A stretch of 53,187 nucleotides of DNA from Listeria valentina. GTDB lineage: Bacteria > Bacillota > Bacilli > Lactobacillales > Listeriaceae. The position numbers and the translations under genes are program-made. The stretch lies in the NCBI RefSeq assembly GCF_011800755.1, contig NZ_JAATJW010000012.1:1-53187 (forward strand), written 5' to 3'. The notes beneath the pieces were generated by a model. That model was not told the DNA's origin. It did not search any database and was given only the letters and a program-made list of their open reading frames with translations. Below, piece by piece: positions 41,679-51,600 of the stretch; positions within the stretch are counted from its first letter, which is position 1; the number at the start of each line of letters is the position of its first letter.

Positions 41679-42084
41679 GTAGCTCGGCCTCCGTTCATGT
41701 TTAGGCCTATTATAGCTAATTTAGCGGGAAATAAAAACATTGGAATTGCGACAAAAATAAGGCGGAACGAGGCAAGAAACGTGAAGGATGGGCTACAGGA
41801 ATTTGGAAGCGGTGTTCGCAGATTCTGAAAAAGTTTGGATTAAATGGTTTCATTGACTGTAAAATGGATAAACAGTAAAATGAATAAATGGAATAAAAAG
41901 AATGGACAATTTTTTCGGCAAAATGTGGACTTGATACTTTTCCATTTATTATACGTGAAAATGAGTATTCAAATTCTGTTATGTTTTATGGCTTTTCGGA
42001 TGGTGCGCTTAAACCATTAAAACAGACTGGAATACGTTGAAAAAGGCGGGAAACGGATTTATTAAGTGGAAAGGGTGAATTTGA
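41679..42084. other. 406-base intergenic region between two acetyltransferase genes
   Basis: AT-rich with several imperfect repeats of the type AAATGGATAAACAGTAAAAT around 41860-41895. A TTGATA at 41931-41936 has no well-spaced -10. No supported gene. Both flanking promoters, in divergent directions, must lie here. Confidence 0.35.
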
Positions 42085-42567
42085 ATGATCTCGATTGAAC
42101 CTTGTAGTTCGGGACAGATTGATTTATTGCGATCAGTTAGTATTGATACGTTTATTGATACTTTTCGGGAACAAAATACGGAAGAAAATTTGCAGGCATA
42201 TGTGGATCGTGCTTTTGATGAGGAACAGTTAGAAAAGGAACTTGCTGAACCAGAATCGGCTTTTTATTTGATTTATATGGACGGGCAACTGGCTGGCTAT
42301 TTGAAGCTAAATTGGGGAGATAGTCAAACGGAACAAATGGAGCACGATCATCTGGAAGTGGAACGGATTTATATTCGAACGATTTTTAAAAGAAAAGGCC
42401 TTGGACGAATGCTTCTTGATCATGCTTTTGAGGAAGCTAGAAATAAAGGGAAAAATACGATCTGGCTGGGTGTTTGGGAAAATAATCAAGATGCTTTGTA
42501 TTTCTATAAGAAACTCGGCTTTTTTGAAGCGGGGAAACATGTTTTTCAGTTCGGCGACGAAAAATAA
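42085..42567 (+). CDS. GNAT-family N-acetyltransferase, PaiA-like
   Basis: A 160-residue GNAT protein. The start SIEPCSSGQIDLLRSVSIDTF and the block VERIYIRTIFKRKGLGRMLL (acetyl-CoA site) resemble B. subtilis PaiA, a spermidine/spermine acetyltransferase. The C-terminal NQDALYFYKKLGFFEAGKHV is the usual GNAT ending. Polyamine acetylation is a family-based suggestion. Not homologous in detail to the divergent acetyltransferase at 41169-41678. Confidence 0.85.
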   Translation: MISIEPCSSGQIDLLRSVSIDTFIDTFREQNTEENLQAYVDRAFDEEQLEKELAEPESAFYLIYMDGQLAGYLKLNWGDSQTEQMEHDHLEVERIYIRTIFKRKGLGRMLLDHAFEEARNKGKNTIWLGVWENNQDALYFYKKLGFFEAGKHVFQFGDEK

Positions 42568-42673
42568 ACGGATTTGATTTTGAAACGTTCAGTTGAAATT
42601 TGAAAAAATTATTGACTTAATTTCAAGTGGAATTTGTTGGTTTTCTTAATGAATATGACTATTGAATGAGGGG

Positions 42674-42702
42674 TGGCTTAACCGCTTTGGTTAAGCCATT
42701 TT
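42674..42702 (+). terminator. Rho-independent terminator before the type VII locus
   Basis: TGGCTTAACC at 42674-42683 pairs perfectly with GGTTAAGCCA at 42689-42698, followed by TTTT. It separates the acetyltransferase from esxA. Confidence 0.85.
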
Positions 42703-42880
42703 AGTTCTTGTTTTTGAGTATACAATTCATTTTTGTATTATTGACTATGATAAATAAAAGACAAAATTGGTTTTTTTTAAAGAAAATCGAGAATAAAGTT
42801 CACAAAATGTCCACATATTTTCAGGTCAAAGTATGGTAAAACTTCATTGAATTAATTATAAAAAGAGGAGATGAATTTTC
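42703..42880 (+). promoter_or_regulatory. Leader/promoter region of esxA
   Basis: 178 AT-rich bases. TTGACT at 42741-42746 and TATGGT at 42832-42837 are seen but are not spaced as one promoter. A GAGGAG site stands before the esxA ATG. The esxA promoter must be in here but could not be fixed. Confidence 0.3.
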
Positions 42881-43174
42881 ATGTCTGGACAAATCAGAAT
42901 GACCCCAGCTGAATTACGGGATCGCGCAAAAACTTATGGAACAAGCGCTCGTGATATCGAACAAATGCTACAACGCTTGTCTCAATTGCAAGAACAACTT
43001 CGCAGTGAGTGGGAAGGTCAAGCTTTCCAACGTTTTGACGATCAGTTCAATCAATTGAAACCAAAAGTGACTGAATTCGCTAACTTGATGGATCAAATTG
43101 AACAACAACTTCAAAAAACTGCAACTGCGGTGGAAGAACAAGACCAACAGCTTTCTCAAAACTTTGGTTTCTAA
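42881..43174 (+). CDS. esxA: WXG100 family secreted protein EsxA
   Basis: A 97-residue helix-turn-helix hairpin protein with the W-x-G motif in EWEGQAFQRFDDQF at the turn, flanked by two amphipathic helices. The C-terminal helix ends VEEQDQQLSQNFGF. It is the archetypal substrate and component of the type VII secretion system, exported as a dimer through EssC. It is the first gene of the locus and separated from esaA by a terminator hairpin, which should give it higher expression than the machinery genes. Confidence 0.95.
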   Translation: MSGQIRMTPAELRDRAKTYGTSARDIEQMLQRLSQLQEQLRSEWEGQAFQRFDDQFNQLKPKVTEFANLMDQIEQQLQKTATAVEEQDQQLSQNFGF

Positions 43175-43208
43175 TTTTCTGCCTTGAAACATACATAATT
43201 GTGTGTCT

Positions 43209-43243
43209 TGAAAAGCCATGTAGCCCTTCGTTACATGGCTTTT
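43209..43243 (+). terminator. Terminator between esxA and esaA
   Basis: AAAAGCCATGTA at 43209-43220 pairs perfectly with TACATGGCTTTT at 43230-43241, ending in Ts. Partial readthrough likely supplies the downstream genes. Confidence 0.88.
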
Positions 43244-43325
43244 TCTGAAAGATGTACAACTAAACGGGAACGGAAGTCTCTGAGAATAGGGCAAGTTGAA
43301 AAAACGGGAGTGACTAAACAGGATA

Positions 43326-46300
43326 ATGCGGAAAATAAAATGGAAAATACTGCTGTTTTTGATTCTAGCAATCGGGTTGACGGCTTCTGTCTCTATTTTG
43401 GGGCTGAATCAGTCTATTAGCAAAAATCAAAATCAGAGTCAGAATGAAAAAAGAGATAGTGCGACTAAAAGTGAACAAGTACAAAAAATGAATGTGGCGC
43501 TAGTCAATGAAGACCAAGGAGCAAAACTTTCAGGGAAAGACTATTTATTTGGGAACGATATCCAGACGAGTATATTGAAAGATACAACGCATGACTGGTC
43601 AACGGTAAGCCGTGGTGTTGCCGAAAGTGGACTAAAACGGGATGTTTATAATTTGATGATCGTGATTCCAAGTGACTTTTCGAAAAAAGCCTTGTCACTG
43701 ACATCGAATTCACCAGAAAAGATACAAATCTATTACAAGATTAATGATACAGGAAATAATGATTTAAAAGCGGAAGCAGAAAAGACGGCTTCTGACTTAC
43801 TTTCGGACATGAATCAACGTGTGATTGATGTTTATTTTGCAAGTATTTTAACGAACTTGCAAGAGTCACAAGACAATATCAAGAATTTAGTTAATAAGGA
43901 AAAGAAAAATAATGATCGCTATAACGTGGCGGTACATGATCCACTAGCAAGTTATACGGATCAATTTAAAACGGTGCAAGACTATACTGGTAGTTCGAAA
44001 GATAGCTTTACTGGATTCCAAGATTTGCTGAAAGGGCATGAAAAATCTCTTTTAGAGGCGGATCAAGAAAATAAAGTTTACGGGACGGACCTAGCTAGGT
44101 TACTTAAGATGCAACAGGATCATACACCTTTTGGAGCGACATTTGAAGACAATTTGCAGAAGTACACGGCGAGTTTATCTGCGGACAATGTGCAAAGTCA
44201 GCTGGGAGCTTTACAGCAAGCGAATGCACTTTTATATCGGGAACTGACAACGACAGAAAATACAGCATCATTGATGACGCAAACGCAACAACTGCAAAAT
44301 TATATAGCGGATGTTAATTCGCGCATTATGGCGGTTGACCAATCGCTTAATGATACGATCAATGCGGAAATTCAAGATGCGGTCAGACAAGATTTGATTC
44401 GGATTCTTTCTGGGGAGTCCGGGGGATCAGATGAAAAATTCACGATGGCTACGCTTGATCCGGATATCAATAAGCGCTTTACGAAGACGATTGAGGATTC
44501 TATTCGGAACTTGCAATATTTCACGGAAGATGATGCAGCGATGCTTGGTATTGATACGGAAGCGTACAAGAAGATTAAGAAACTGGCCAAGCAATACATG
44601 AATGAGCACCCTGAAAAATTCAGCGATGCGGAAAAAGCGCAAAATCCATCTGAAAATGTCATTAAGGGTCAGATTGTTGATGCGCAAAACAAGAAAGCGC
44701 AAGAATTGAAGGGCACGGGAATGGCGATTGAGTCGAACCCACTCGATCTACCTGAAACAGATCCTGACACGGAAACGGAAATTCGTTTAAATTTGGATAG
44801 CAAGTTTGACTTGGAGAACTTAGTTTTGTCTAAAGATGGGCAAAATGTAGAGTTCCAATTTGTGAAGCAAGATGGTGGTCAAACTATCATTAAGTTTTCA
44901 CAAGCGAATGGTGAAGCGGGAACTTATACGATTTCGGCAACGGCCAAATTGAAAGATGGTATAGCAGCAGACCAAGTTCCAATTTTTGGTTCGCTGAAAA
45001 TTAATGCGGCAGCTGTGCAAAAAGTTAAGAAAGAAGTGGTTGAAGGTACAAGTGTAACGCCTGATCCGGGAACTGGCGACGGGACAACAGGTGGCGGCGA
45101 AGAAGGTACAGGTGGCACAGGATCAGGATCTGAAGGAGGCCAGCCAACTGTTGAAACGAAGGAGGAAACATTTATTCAGGAAGTTTATTCGTTTGAATTT
45201 GAAGACTTGCCGTTTTATAGCAAGGATGATTTCAGTTTGACGGATATGTTTAAAGAACTTCGTTTGATTGTGCGGAACTACGAACGGACAGGGCTTTTGT
45301 TCCAACTTTATTATGGACTTAATCCTTGGAATAGTGCTTATACGCCAAGTGGTTCGCTGGATAGCCAAGCGACGGCTAATTCATACTATGCGATTTTTAA
45401 TCGAGACGATTTGCTAGAAGCATTCGCAACAAAAGCTTCGGGAAATTTGACGAAGGCTTATAAAGAAAAATTGGCTGCGTTTGAGTCGCGGATTGCTGAC
45501 TATAAACAAGTGATGGGGGATGCGGATTCGCGTTCACAAGATGTGGCGACACGGCTGATTGCAACAAATCAAGAGGCGATTAGCCAAAATGAAAACTTAG
45601 CGAGAATGTTGCAAGATATTGACACTTGGCGTGAGAAGAGTTCGCAACTTGTTTCGGAAAATCAAGTTGTGCTTGGAAATAGTTCGGATGAAATGGCGGC
45701 TGCTATGGCACTGGATAGTTCATTTGGAAGTTTGCTTGCTACGAGTCAGAATTTGGCAGACTCAACAGGGCATAACTTGGATTCAGCGAAAGGCGTGTAT
45801 GACACGTTTGATGCGATTGACCAAGAAGCGAAAAATATTCAAAAAAGTGGCGAAGATTTGATCTCAGAAGCGGGTGGTTTATCAGGCTCGCTTGCGAAAA
45901 AATTACAAGCGGATCAAACTTTCTCGAAGAACTTTTCGAAGGTTATGAAGAACAGTCGAATCGGGGATCGTCAAAATGAAAACTTATATAATTTCTTGAG
46001 TAGTCCGGTTGAAAAAGTGAATGGCAAGGCGATTGTTGCGGCAGATAAAACGACGCCTTACTACATGGTGCTGATTTGTACGATCATCGCTTTATTCTCA
46101 GGGTATGTGATTTCTGTTTTTGAGAAACGCCGCATTCAAAAGGACCAATTCCGGGAAGAGCTTTCGCTTGCTTCGCGTAACTTGCCGATTACAAGTGTTA
46201 CGGTTGGTATCGCGGTCATTGAAGGATTACTGATCGGACTTATTTCTGGAAAGGTTTTTGATGTGAGCGAAATAGGTTACTTCTTCTGGATTGGCATTTG

Positions 46301-46643
46301 TTTGCTGTTGATGCTACTTCTGGTATCGGGTTGTACGTATTTACTGCGTCAATTGCAAATGGGCGGGATGTTTATCATCTTGCTTGTGCTAAGCATGTAT
46401 TTATTCTTAACGGATGCAATCGGACTGAATGTTGATAAGTCTTCTATGTTTGGAACGATACAGAAGTTTTCACCGTTACAGTATTTAGAAACGCTACTTA
46501 GCCGAATTTTGAATGGTGAAAGCAATATTTTGATTTTGACTTATGTTTGTATCGGTATTGCGATACTTCTGATTGTTTGTAACTTGTTCGTTGTGAAAAA
46601 AGAAATGGCTGAAGCGAAAGGAGAGGGAGCACATGAAAGTTAA
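43326..46643 (+). CDS. esaA: Type VII secretion protein EsaA
   Basis: A 1105-residue membrane protein. It has one N-terminal TM helix (about residues 6-27), a very large extracellular region with long coiled-coil segments (about 60-900) and a Gly/Thr/Glu-rich hinge (around 578-605, GTGDGTTGGGEEGTG), and about six C-terminal TM helices from near residue 910. This is the YueB/EsaA arrangement; B. subtilis YueB is the phage SPP1 receptor. ATG at 43326 with AGGA upstream. The 3' end overlaps essA by 11 bases. Confidence 0.94.
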   Translation: MRKIKWKILLFLILAIGLTASVSILGLNQSISKNQNQSQNEKRDSATKSEQVQKMNVALVNEDQGAKLSGKDYLFGNDIQTSILKDTTHDWSTVSRGVAESGLKRDVYNLMIVIPSDFSKKALSLTSNSPEKIQIYYKINDTGNNDLKAEAEKTASDLLSDMNQRVIDVYFASILTNLQESQDNIKNLVNKEKKNNDRYNVAVHDPLASYTDQFKTVQDYTGSSKDSFTGFQDLLKGHEKSLLEADQENKVYGTDLARLLKMQQDHTPFGATFEDNLQKYTASLSADNVQSQLGALQQANALLYRELTTTENTASLMTQTQQLQNYIADVNSRIMAVDQSLNDTINAEIQDAVRQDLIRILSGESGGSDEKFTMATLDPDINKRFTKTIEDSIRNLQYFTEDDAAMLGIDTEAYKKIKKLAKQYMNEHPEKFSDAEKAQNPSENVIKGQIVDAQNKKAQELKGTGMAIESNPLDLPETDPDTETEIRLNLDSKFDLENLVLSKDGQNVEFQFVKQDGGQTIIKFSQANGEAGTYTISATAKLKDGIAADQVPIFGSLKINAAAVQKVKKEVVEGTSVTPDPGTGDGTTGGGEEGTGGTGSGSEGGQPTVETKEETFIQEVYSFEFEDLPFYSKDDFSLTDMFKELRLIVRNYERTGLLFQLYYGLNPWNSAYTPSGSLDSQATANSYYAIFNRDDLLEAFATKASGNLTKAYKEKLAAFESRIADYKQVMGDADSRSQDVATRLIATNQEAISQNENLARMLQDIDTWREKSSQLVSENQVVLGNSSDEMAAAMALDSSFGSLLATSQNLADSTGHNLDSAKGVYDTFDAIDQEAKNIQKSGEDLISEAGGLSGSLAKKLQADQTFSKNFSKVMKNSRIGDRQNENLYNFLSSPVEKVNGKAIVAADKTTPYYMVLICTIIALFSGYVISVFEKRRIQKDQFREELSLASRNLPITSVTVGIAVIEGLLIGLISGKVFDVSEIGYFFWIGICLLLMLLLVSGCTYLLRQLQMGGMFIILLVLSMYLFLTDAIGLNVDKSSMFGTIQKFSPLQYLETLLSRILNGESNILILTYVCIGIAILLIVCNLFVVKKEMAEAKGEGAHES

Positions 46644-47139
46644 GCTTTTAAGTTTAGGTTTGCTTGTAATACTGGCTTGTTTTTCTGCTGCTCCCCTTGC
46701 GCTTGCAGCAGGATCAGGCTATTTGGAAAATGATGGCAACATGGATTTGAAAACGGACCGCCTGCAAAAGACTGATGAGGAAAAGCAAGAGGAGCTCAAG
46801 AAGGCGGAGCCGACAATGCTCGATCAGTTGGAATTGCCACTTTTCACCAAAGATCTTGAAAAAAAGATTAAAGCGCAACAAAAAAAGGATAAAAAGAATT
46901 TTAAAGATATGCAGGATCAGTTGTTTACGGGGAAACCGGTGAAGGATGAGACGACGAAAACTGCGCAGAAGGAGCTTTTTAAGAAAACGAACGTGACTCA
47001 AGCTTCTGAGACGGATCTTGACGATCAAACTAAGAAAGAAAAAAATACGGAATCTAAGTCGCTATTTGCGATTATTGGAGCCGTTGTTGTGGCTCTTGTT
47101 GGTGGAATTTATTTTGCAAGTCGAAACATCATGGATTAA
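46633..47139 (+). CDS. essA: Type VII secretion protein EssA
   Basis: A 168-residue membrane protein. A hydrophobic N-terminal signal/TM segment runs to about residue 26, a charged Lys/Glu/Asp-rich extracytoplasmic stretch follows, and a C-terminal TM helix (LFAIIGAVVVALVGGIYFAS) lies at about 144-163. It is part of the T7SS membrane complex. The start lies inside the end of esaA with GGAGAGGGAG upstream. Confidence 0.9.
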   Translation: MKVKLLSLGLLVILACFSAAPLALAAGSGYLENDGNMDLKTDRLQKTDEEKQEELKKAEPTMLDQLELPLFTKDLEKKIKAQQKKDKKNFKDMQDQLFTGKPVKDETTKTAQKELFKKTNVTQASETDLDDQTKKEKNTESKSLFAIIGAVVVALVGGIYFASRNIMD

Positions 47140-47153
47140 GGGAGGATTAAGAA

Positions 47154-47405
47154 ATGGCGAAAGAGACGCATTTGAACGTGACGGTGGATTTTTCGAAATG
47201 GGGCGCTGAAGTATATGATTTGCGTATTCCTGTCGGGCAACCGGTGCGAGCTTTGATTGATAATCTGAAAGAAACGCTTAAAATCGATATGCCGGATGCT
47301 TCGAAATGTTCTATTAAAGCTGTGAATAAAGGCATTTTATTAAGTGATGATGACAAAATGGTGGATTATCCGATTACAAACGGAGACATCTTAGAAATTT
47401 TATAA
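47154..47405 (+). CDS. esaB: Type VII secretion ubiquitin-like protein EsaB (YukD)
   Basis: An 83-residue ubiquitin-fold protein of the YukD family. It begins with a beta strand HLNVTVDFSKWGAEVYDLRI and ends DYPITNGDILEIL, without a Gly-Gly tail. It regulates or assembles with the T7SS core. GGGAGG precedes the ATG. Confidence 0.92.
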   Translation: MAKETHLNVTVDFSKWGAEVYDLRIPVGQPVRALIDNLKETLKIDMPDASKCSIKAVNKGILLSDDDKMVDYPITNGDILEIL

Positions 47406-47417
47406 AAGGGAGCCGAG

Positions 47418-48596
47418 ATGATGAAAAGTACAATTGAAATTGATGGTGTTACATATGATTTTACCTGTGAACAAAATGAATGGCGTGTGAGCTTTGTTGA
47501 ATCACGTACGCGGATTAAAGATGCGGCTCAGCTAGAGATTTTAACGAAGCCGTCGCCGTACTTTGTTCCTGTGAAGATTGAACATGAAAAGGAAACATAT
47601 ACGTTTTGCTATGAAATTGCAGACACGATGTACCGCTTTGAAGATGTAAGTCAAATGGAGCGGAAAGATAAATTACGGGCACTTAAAAATGTGGCAGAAC
47701 TAGAGGCACTCATTGGTACCCGTTTTACGTTTTTCCTTCACCCGGGAAATCTTGTTTTTGATGAAAATTTGATGCCGAAAATCGTTCATCGCGGGTTAAA
47801 AGGGATTATTCATCCATATGATCTTACGGATGAGCTGTTCTTTAAGCAATATCAATCGCTTTGTGTGGCGATGTTTTCAAAGAAATACCAATTTGACAAT
47901 TTATATGCCGGGTCTCTTAAAAACGCGAGGGGAACCAATTTTGAGCGGCAGATAGCAGACACAAAGACGTCAGAGGAAATTGAAGGTTTCTTGCAAGAAT
48001 CGTTTGAAAAAGAACTAGCGGATTCGAAGCGGAAGATGATGTTGATTTCGAAGAAGCGGTTCCGGATGTTTAGAGGGCTTGCGGTCGGTTTTATCATTGC
48101 GACGTTGCTACTTGCTGGGCCGGTAGTTTATTTTGCGTTTTTCAAGGTGCCTTATCAAGACGACTTGCTTTTGGCGAATGAGGACTTCCTCAAAACGGAC
48201 TATACGAAAGTGATTTCGGACTTGGAAAATGACAATCCAGAAAAATTGCCGAAAGCTTCGAAATATGAGCTGGCGTATTCTTATTTGCAAGGCGAGAAGC
48301 TTGATGACAAGCGTAAAGACAACATCATGAAGAATGTTAGCTTGAAATCGGATGAGCAATATTTGCTTTACTGGATTTATAATGGTCGTGGTGATTTTGG
48401 CGAGTCGCTTGATTCTGGGAAACGGCTTCAAGACAACGAACTTGTGGTTTACGCGCTTACGAAACAGCTGGAAGAAGTCCAAAATGATAAGACACTTTCT
48501 GGCGATGAGTCTGTGAAGAAACAATCAGAAATTGAAGCAGAACTGAAAAAATACATGGAAAAAATCAACGGGAAAAACGATTCCGAATCCAAATAG
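47418..48596 (+). CDS. essB: Type VII secretion protein EssB
   Basis: A 392-residue protein with an N-terminal pseudokinase-like cytoplasmic domain (about residues 1-215), a single TM helix (about 219-242) and a helical extracytoplasmic C-terminal domain ending in a charged Lys/Glu stretch. It is a core channel subunit contacting EssC. Start at 47418 with GGGAG before it; the second codon is also ATG, so the start could be one codon later. Confidence 0.94.
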   Translation: MMKSTIEIDGVTYDFTCEQNEWRVSFVESRTRIKDAAQLEILTKPSPYFVPVKIEHEKETYTFCYEIADTMYRFEDVSQMERKDKLRALKNVAELEALIGTRFTFFLHPGNLVFDENLMPKIVHRGLKGIIHPYDLTDELFFKQYQSLCVAMFSKKYQFDNLYAGSLKNARGTNFERQIADTKTSEEIEGFLQESFEKELADSKRKMMLISKKRFRMFRGLAVGFIIATLLLAGPVVYFAFFKVPYQDDLLLANEDFLKTDYTKVISDLENDNPEKLPKASKYELAYSYLQGEKLDDKRKDNIMKNVSLKSDEQYLLYWIYNGRGDFGESLDSGKRLQDNELVVYALTKQLEEVQNDKTLSGDESVKKQSEIEAELKKYMEKINGKNDSESK

Positions 48597-48608
48597 GGGA
48601 GAATGAAG

Positions 48609-51600
48609 ATGGGACAGAATACTTTACTTATTGTTAGTAATGGGAAAGCTTGTCATAAGCAGCACGTGTCTCCTGATAAGGTGACGGAGATCAGCGGCAA
48701 CAAGGAAGCGACGGTATTTTATCCGGAGTTTCCTGAAGCGGTTAACGTGCGTTTTGAAGACGATATGTGGATGGCAGGAAATACGGCGCTTGAGCTTGAT
48801 CAAAAGCAAGAGCTTGAAGTAGGCGAGAACGAACGGTTGTCATTTTACCTGACAGAAAATGTAGATGTGCAGTCATTTGATACGGCTGGCAAACTTGTAC
48901 TCACTTTTGGTGCGGGAAAAGAAAATGATGTGATGCTTGCGGGCACAAATGCGGATTTTGTCTTTGTACGCGATGACAAAATGCAAACTTTCTCCGTGCA
49001 GGTTTTCGCTGGAGAAGTTTATCACAATTTTGAACGATTAACGGGACGCATGGAGCTCCAAGTTGGCGATCAACTGTATGTAGATGGGATTACGCTTACG
49101 ATTGGTCAAGATGACTTGACAGTTGCGGCGGTCAAATCTCGTATTTCGACGAATCTTGCACCATTATTTGCGGCGGATAATGCTTTTGGACCGGATTATC
49201 CAGATTATCACCGTTCACCGCGGATTATTTACCGTGCGCCAGAGGATAAGTTTACGCTAGCAAAACCTTCTGCGGCACCTGCAAAGCCTTCGGAAGGGCT
49301 ATTAAAATTGATTTTACCTCCGCTTGTGATGATTGCAATCACAGTGTTGATTTCGATTTTCCAACCACGCGGCATTTATATTTTGATGACGCTTGCGATG
49401 ACAGGGATGACGGTTATCATGTCACTTGTTACGTATATTAAAAATCGCAAGGAATATAAAGTGAAGACGAAAGAACGCGAAGAAAGCTACGATTTGTATT
49501 TGAAACGCCGCACGAAGGATTTCCATCAAGCGAGCGAAAAACAACGTCAAGCCTTGCTATATCATTATCCATCTGTGGAAGAAATTGCGGAGATGGCGAC
49601 GCGTGTGGATTCGCGAATTTACGAAAAAACAAGATTGCATCATGACTTCCTGACTTTCCGAGTTGGGACGGGAACAGAGCCGATCAGTTTTTCTGTAGAT
49701 TATAAGGAAGAGGAGTTTTCGCAAGATAAAGATCCACTTGCGGAAGCGGCAAGTCGGCTTAAAGGACAATATATTGATGTGAACAATGTTCCGGTTGCAA
49801 CAGATTTGATGAATGGCCCGGTTGGCTATATCGGTCCACGTGGTCTCGTGCTAGAACAACTGCAAATGCTTGTGATGCAAACGGCGCTATTTCATAGTTA
49901 TTATGATTTACAATTTGTGACGATTTTCCCGGAAGAAGAAAAGAAAAATTGGGAATGGATGCGCTGGCTGCCGCATGCTAACTTGCGTGATGTCAATGTC
50001 CGCGGTTTTGTTTATCATGAACGTTCGCGGGATCAAGTGTTAAATTCACTCTATCAAATTTTGAAAGAGCGGAAACAAGCACTTGCTGAAAGACCGAACA
50101 AAAATGAAAAACTATTTTTTGCGCCACATTATGTGGTGTTGATTACTGATGAAAAATTGATTTTAGACCACACGGTGATGGAATTCTTTAATGAAGATCC
50201 ATCGGAACTTGGGGTTTCGCTTGTATTTGTTCAAGATGTGATGCAAAGCTTGCCTGAACATGTGCGGACGGTTGTCGATATTCGTGACCATAGAAGCGGA
50301 AATATTATTCTTGAGCAAGGCGACCTTGTGAACCGGGCATTTGCACCCGATCACTTACCGGAAGACTTTGATAAGGAAATGATTTCGCGTGCGCTTGCGC
50401 CGCTTAATCACCTTCAAAATTTGAAAAACTCGATTCCGGAATCTGTGACGTTCCTCGAAATGTATAATGTGGAACGTGTGGAAGAATTAAATATCGGAAA
50501 CCGCTGGACACAAAATGAAACGTATAAGAGCTTGGCTGTGCCTCTTGGGCTGCGCGGAAAAGATGACATTGTCAACTTGAATCTGCATGAAAAAGCGCAC
50601 GGGCCACATGGTCTTGTTGCCGGTACGACGGGTTCAGGGAAATCCGAAATTATCCAATCATATATTATTTCACTTGCGGTCAATTTCCATCCGTATGAAG
50701 TGGCATTTCTTTTGATTGACTATAAAGGTGGCGGAATGGCGAACTTGTTCAAGAATATGCCACATTTACTAGGAACGATCACGAACTTGGATGGGGCGCA
50801 GTCGATGCGTGCGCTTGCTTCGATTAAAGCGGAGTTGCAAAAGCGGCAGCGTTTATTTGGTGAGCACGATGTGAACCATATCAATCAGTATCAAAAACTC
50901 TACAAACAAGGCAAAGCGAGCGAACCAATGCCGCATTTATTCTTAATTTCAGATGAGTTTGCGGAACTTAAATCGGAACAACCGGAATTCATGAAGGAAC
51001 TTGTTTCGACGGCACGGATTGGGCGTTCACTTGGGATTCACTTGATTCTTGCGACACAAAAACCAAGTGGGGTTGTTGATGACCAAATCTGGTCGAACTC
51101 GAAATTCAAGTTGGCGCTTAAGGTGCAAAATGCGAGTGATTCAAATGAAATCTTGAAAACGCCAGATGCGGCGGATATTACGCTTCCTGGGCGAGCTTAC
51201 TTACAAGTCGGAAACAATGAAATTTATGAGTTGTTCCAAAGTGCTTGGAGTGGTGCGGATTATGTGCCTGATAAGGAAGATGTGGATTATCTCGATACAA
51301 CGATCTATGCGATTAATGAACTGGGACAATACGACATTTTAACGGAAGATTTGAGTGGGCTTGATAAGAAGGAAGACTTGACGAAACTGCCATCTGAACT
51401 GGATGCCGTGATTGACTACATTCATGAATATACGGAAGCGGAAGGAATTGAACCGCTACCACGTCCTTGGTTGCCGCCGCTTGAAGAGAAAATTTTCTTG
51501 CCGGAGCTCCATCCAGTGGATTATATGACAGAATGGGCAAGCGAAAAAGCACCGCTTCTTGCGACGATTGGTTTCCTAGATATTCCAGAAATGCAAGCGC

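Noticed and set aside
42741-42837. TTGACT and TATGGT as the esxA promoter
   Set aside because: They are about 85 bases apart and cannot form one promoter; no partner box was found for either.
43199-43420. 73-codon plus-strand frame between esxA and esaA
   Set aside because: It begins inside the terminator hairpin and overlaps the start of esaA out of frame.
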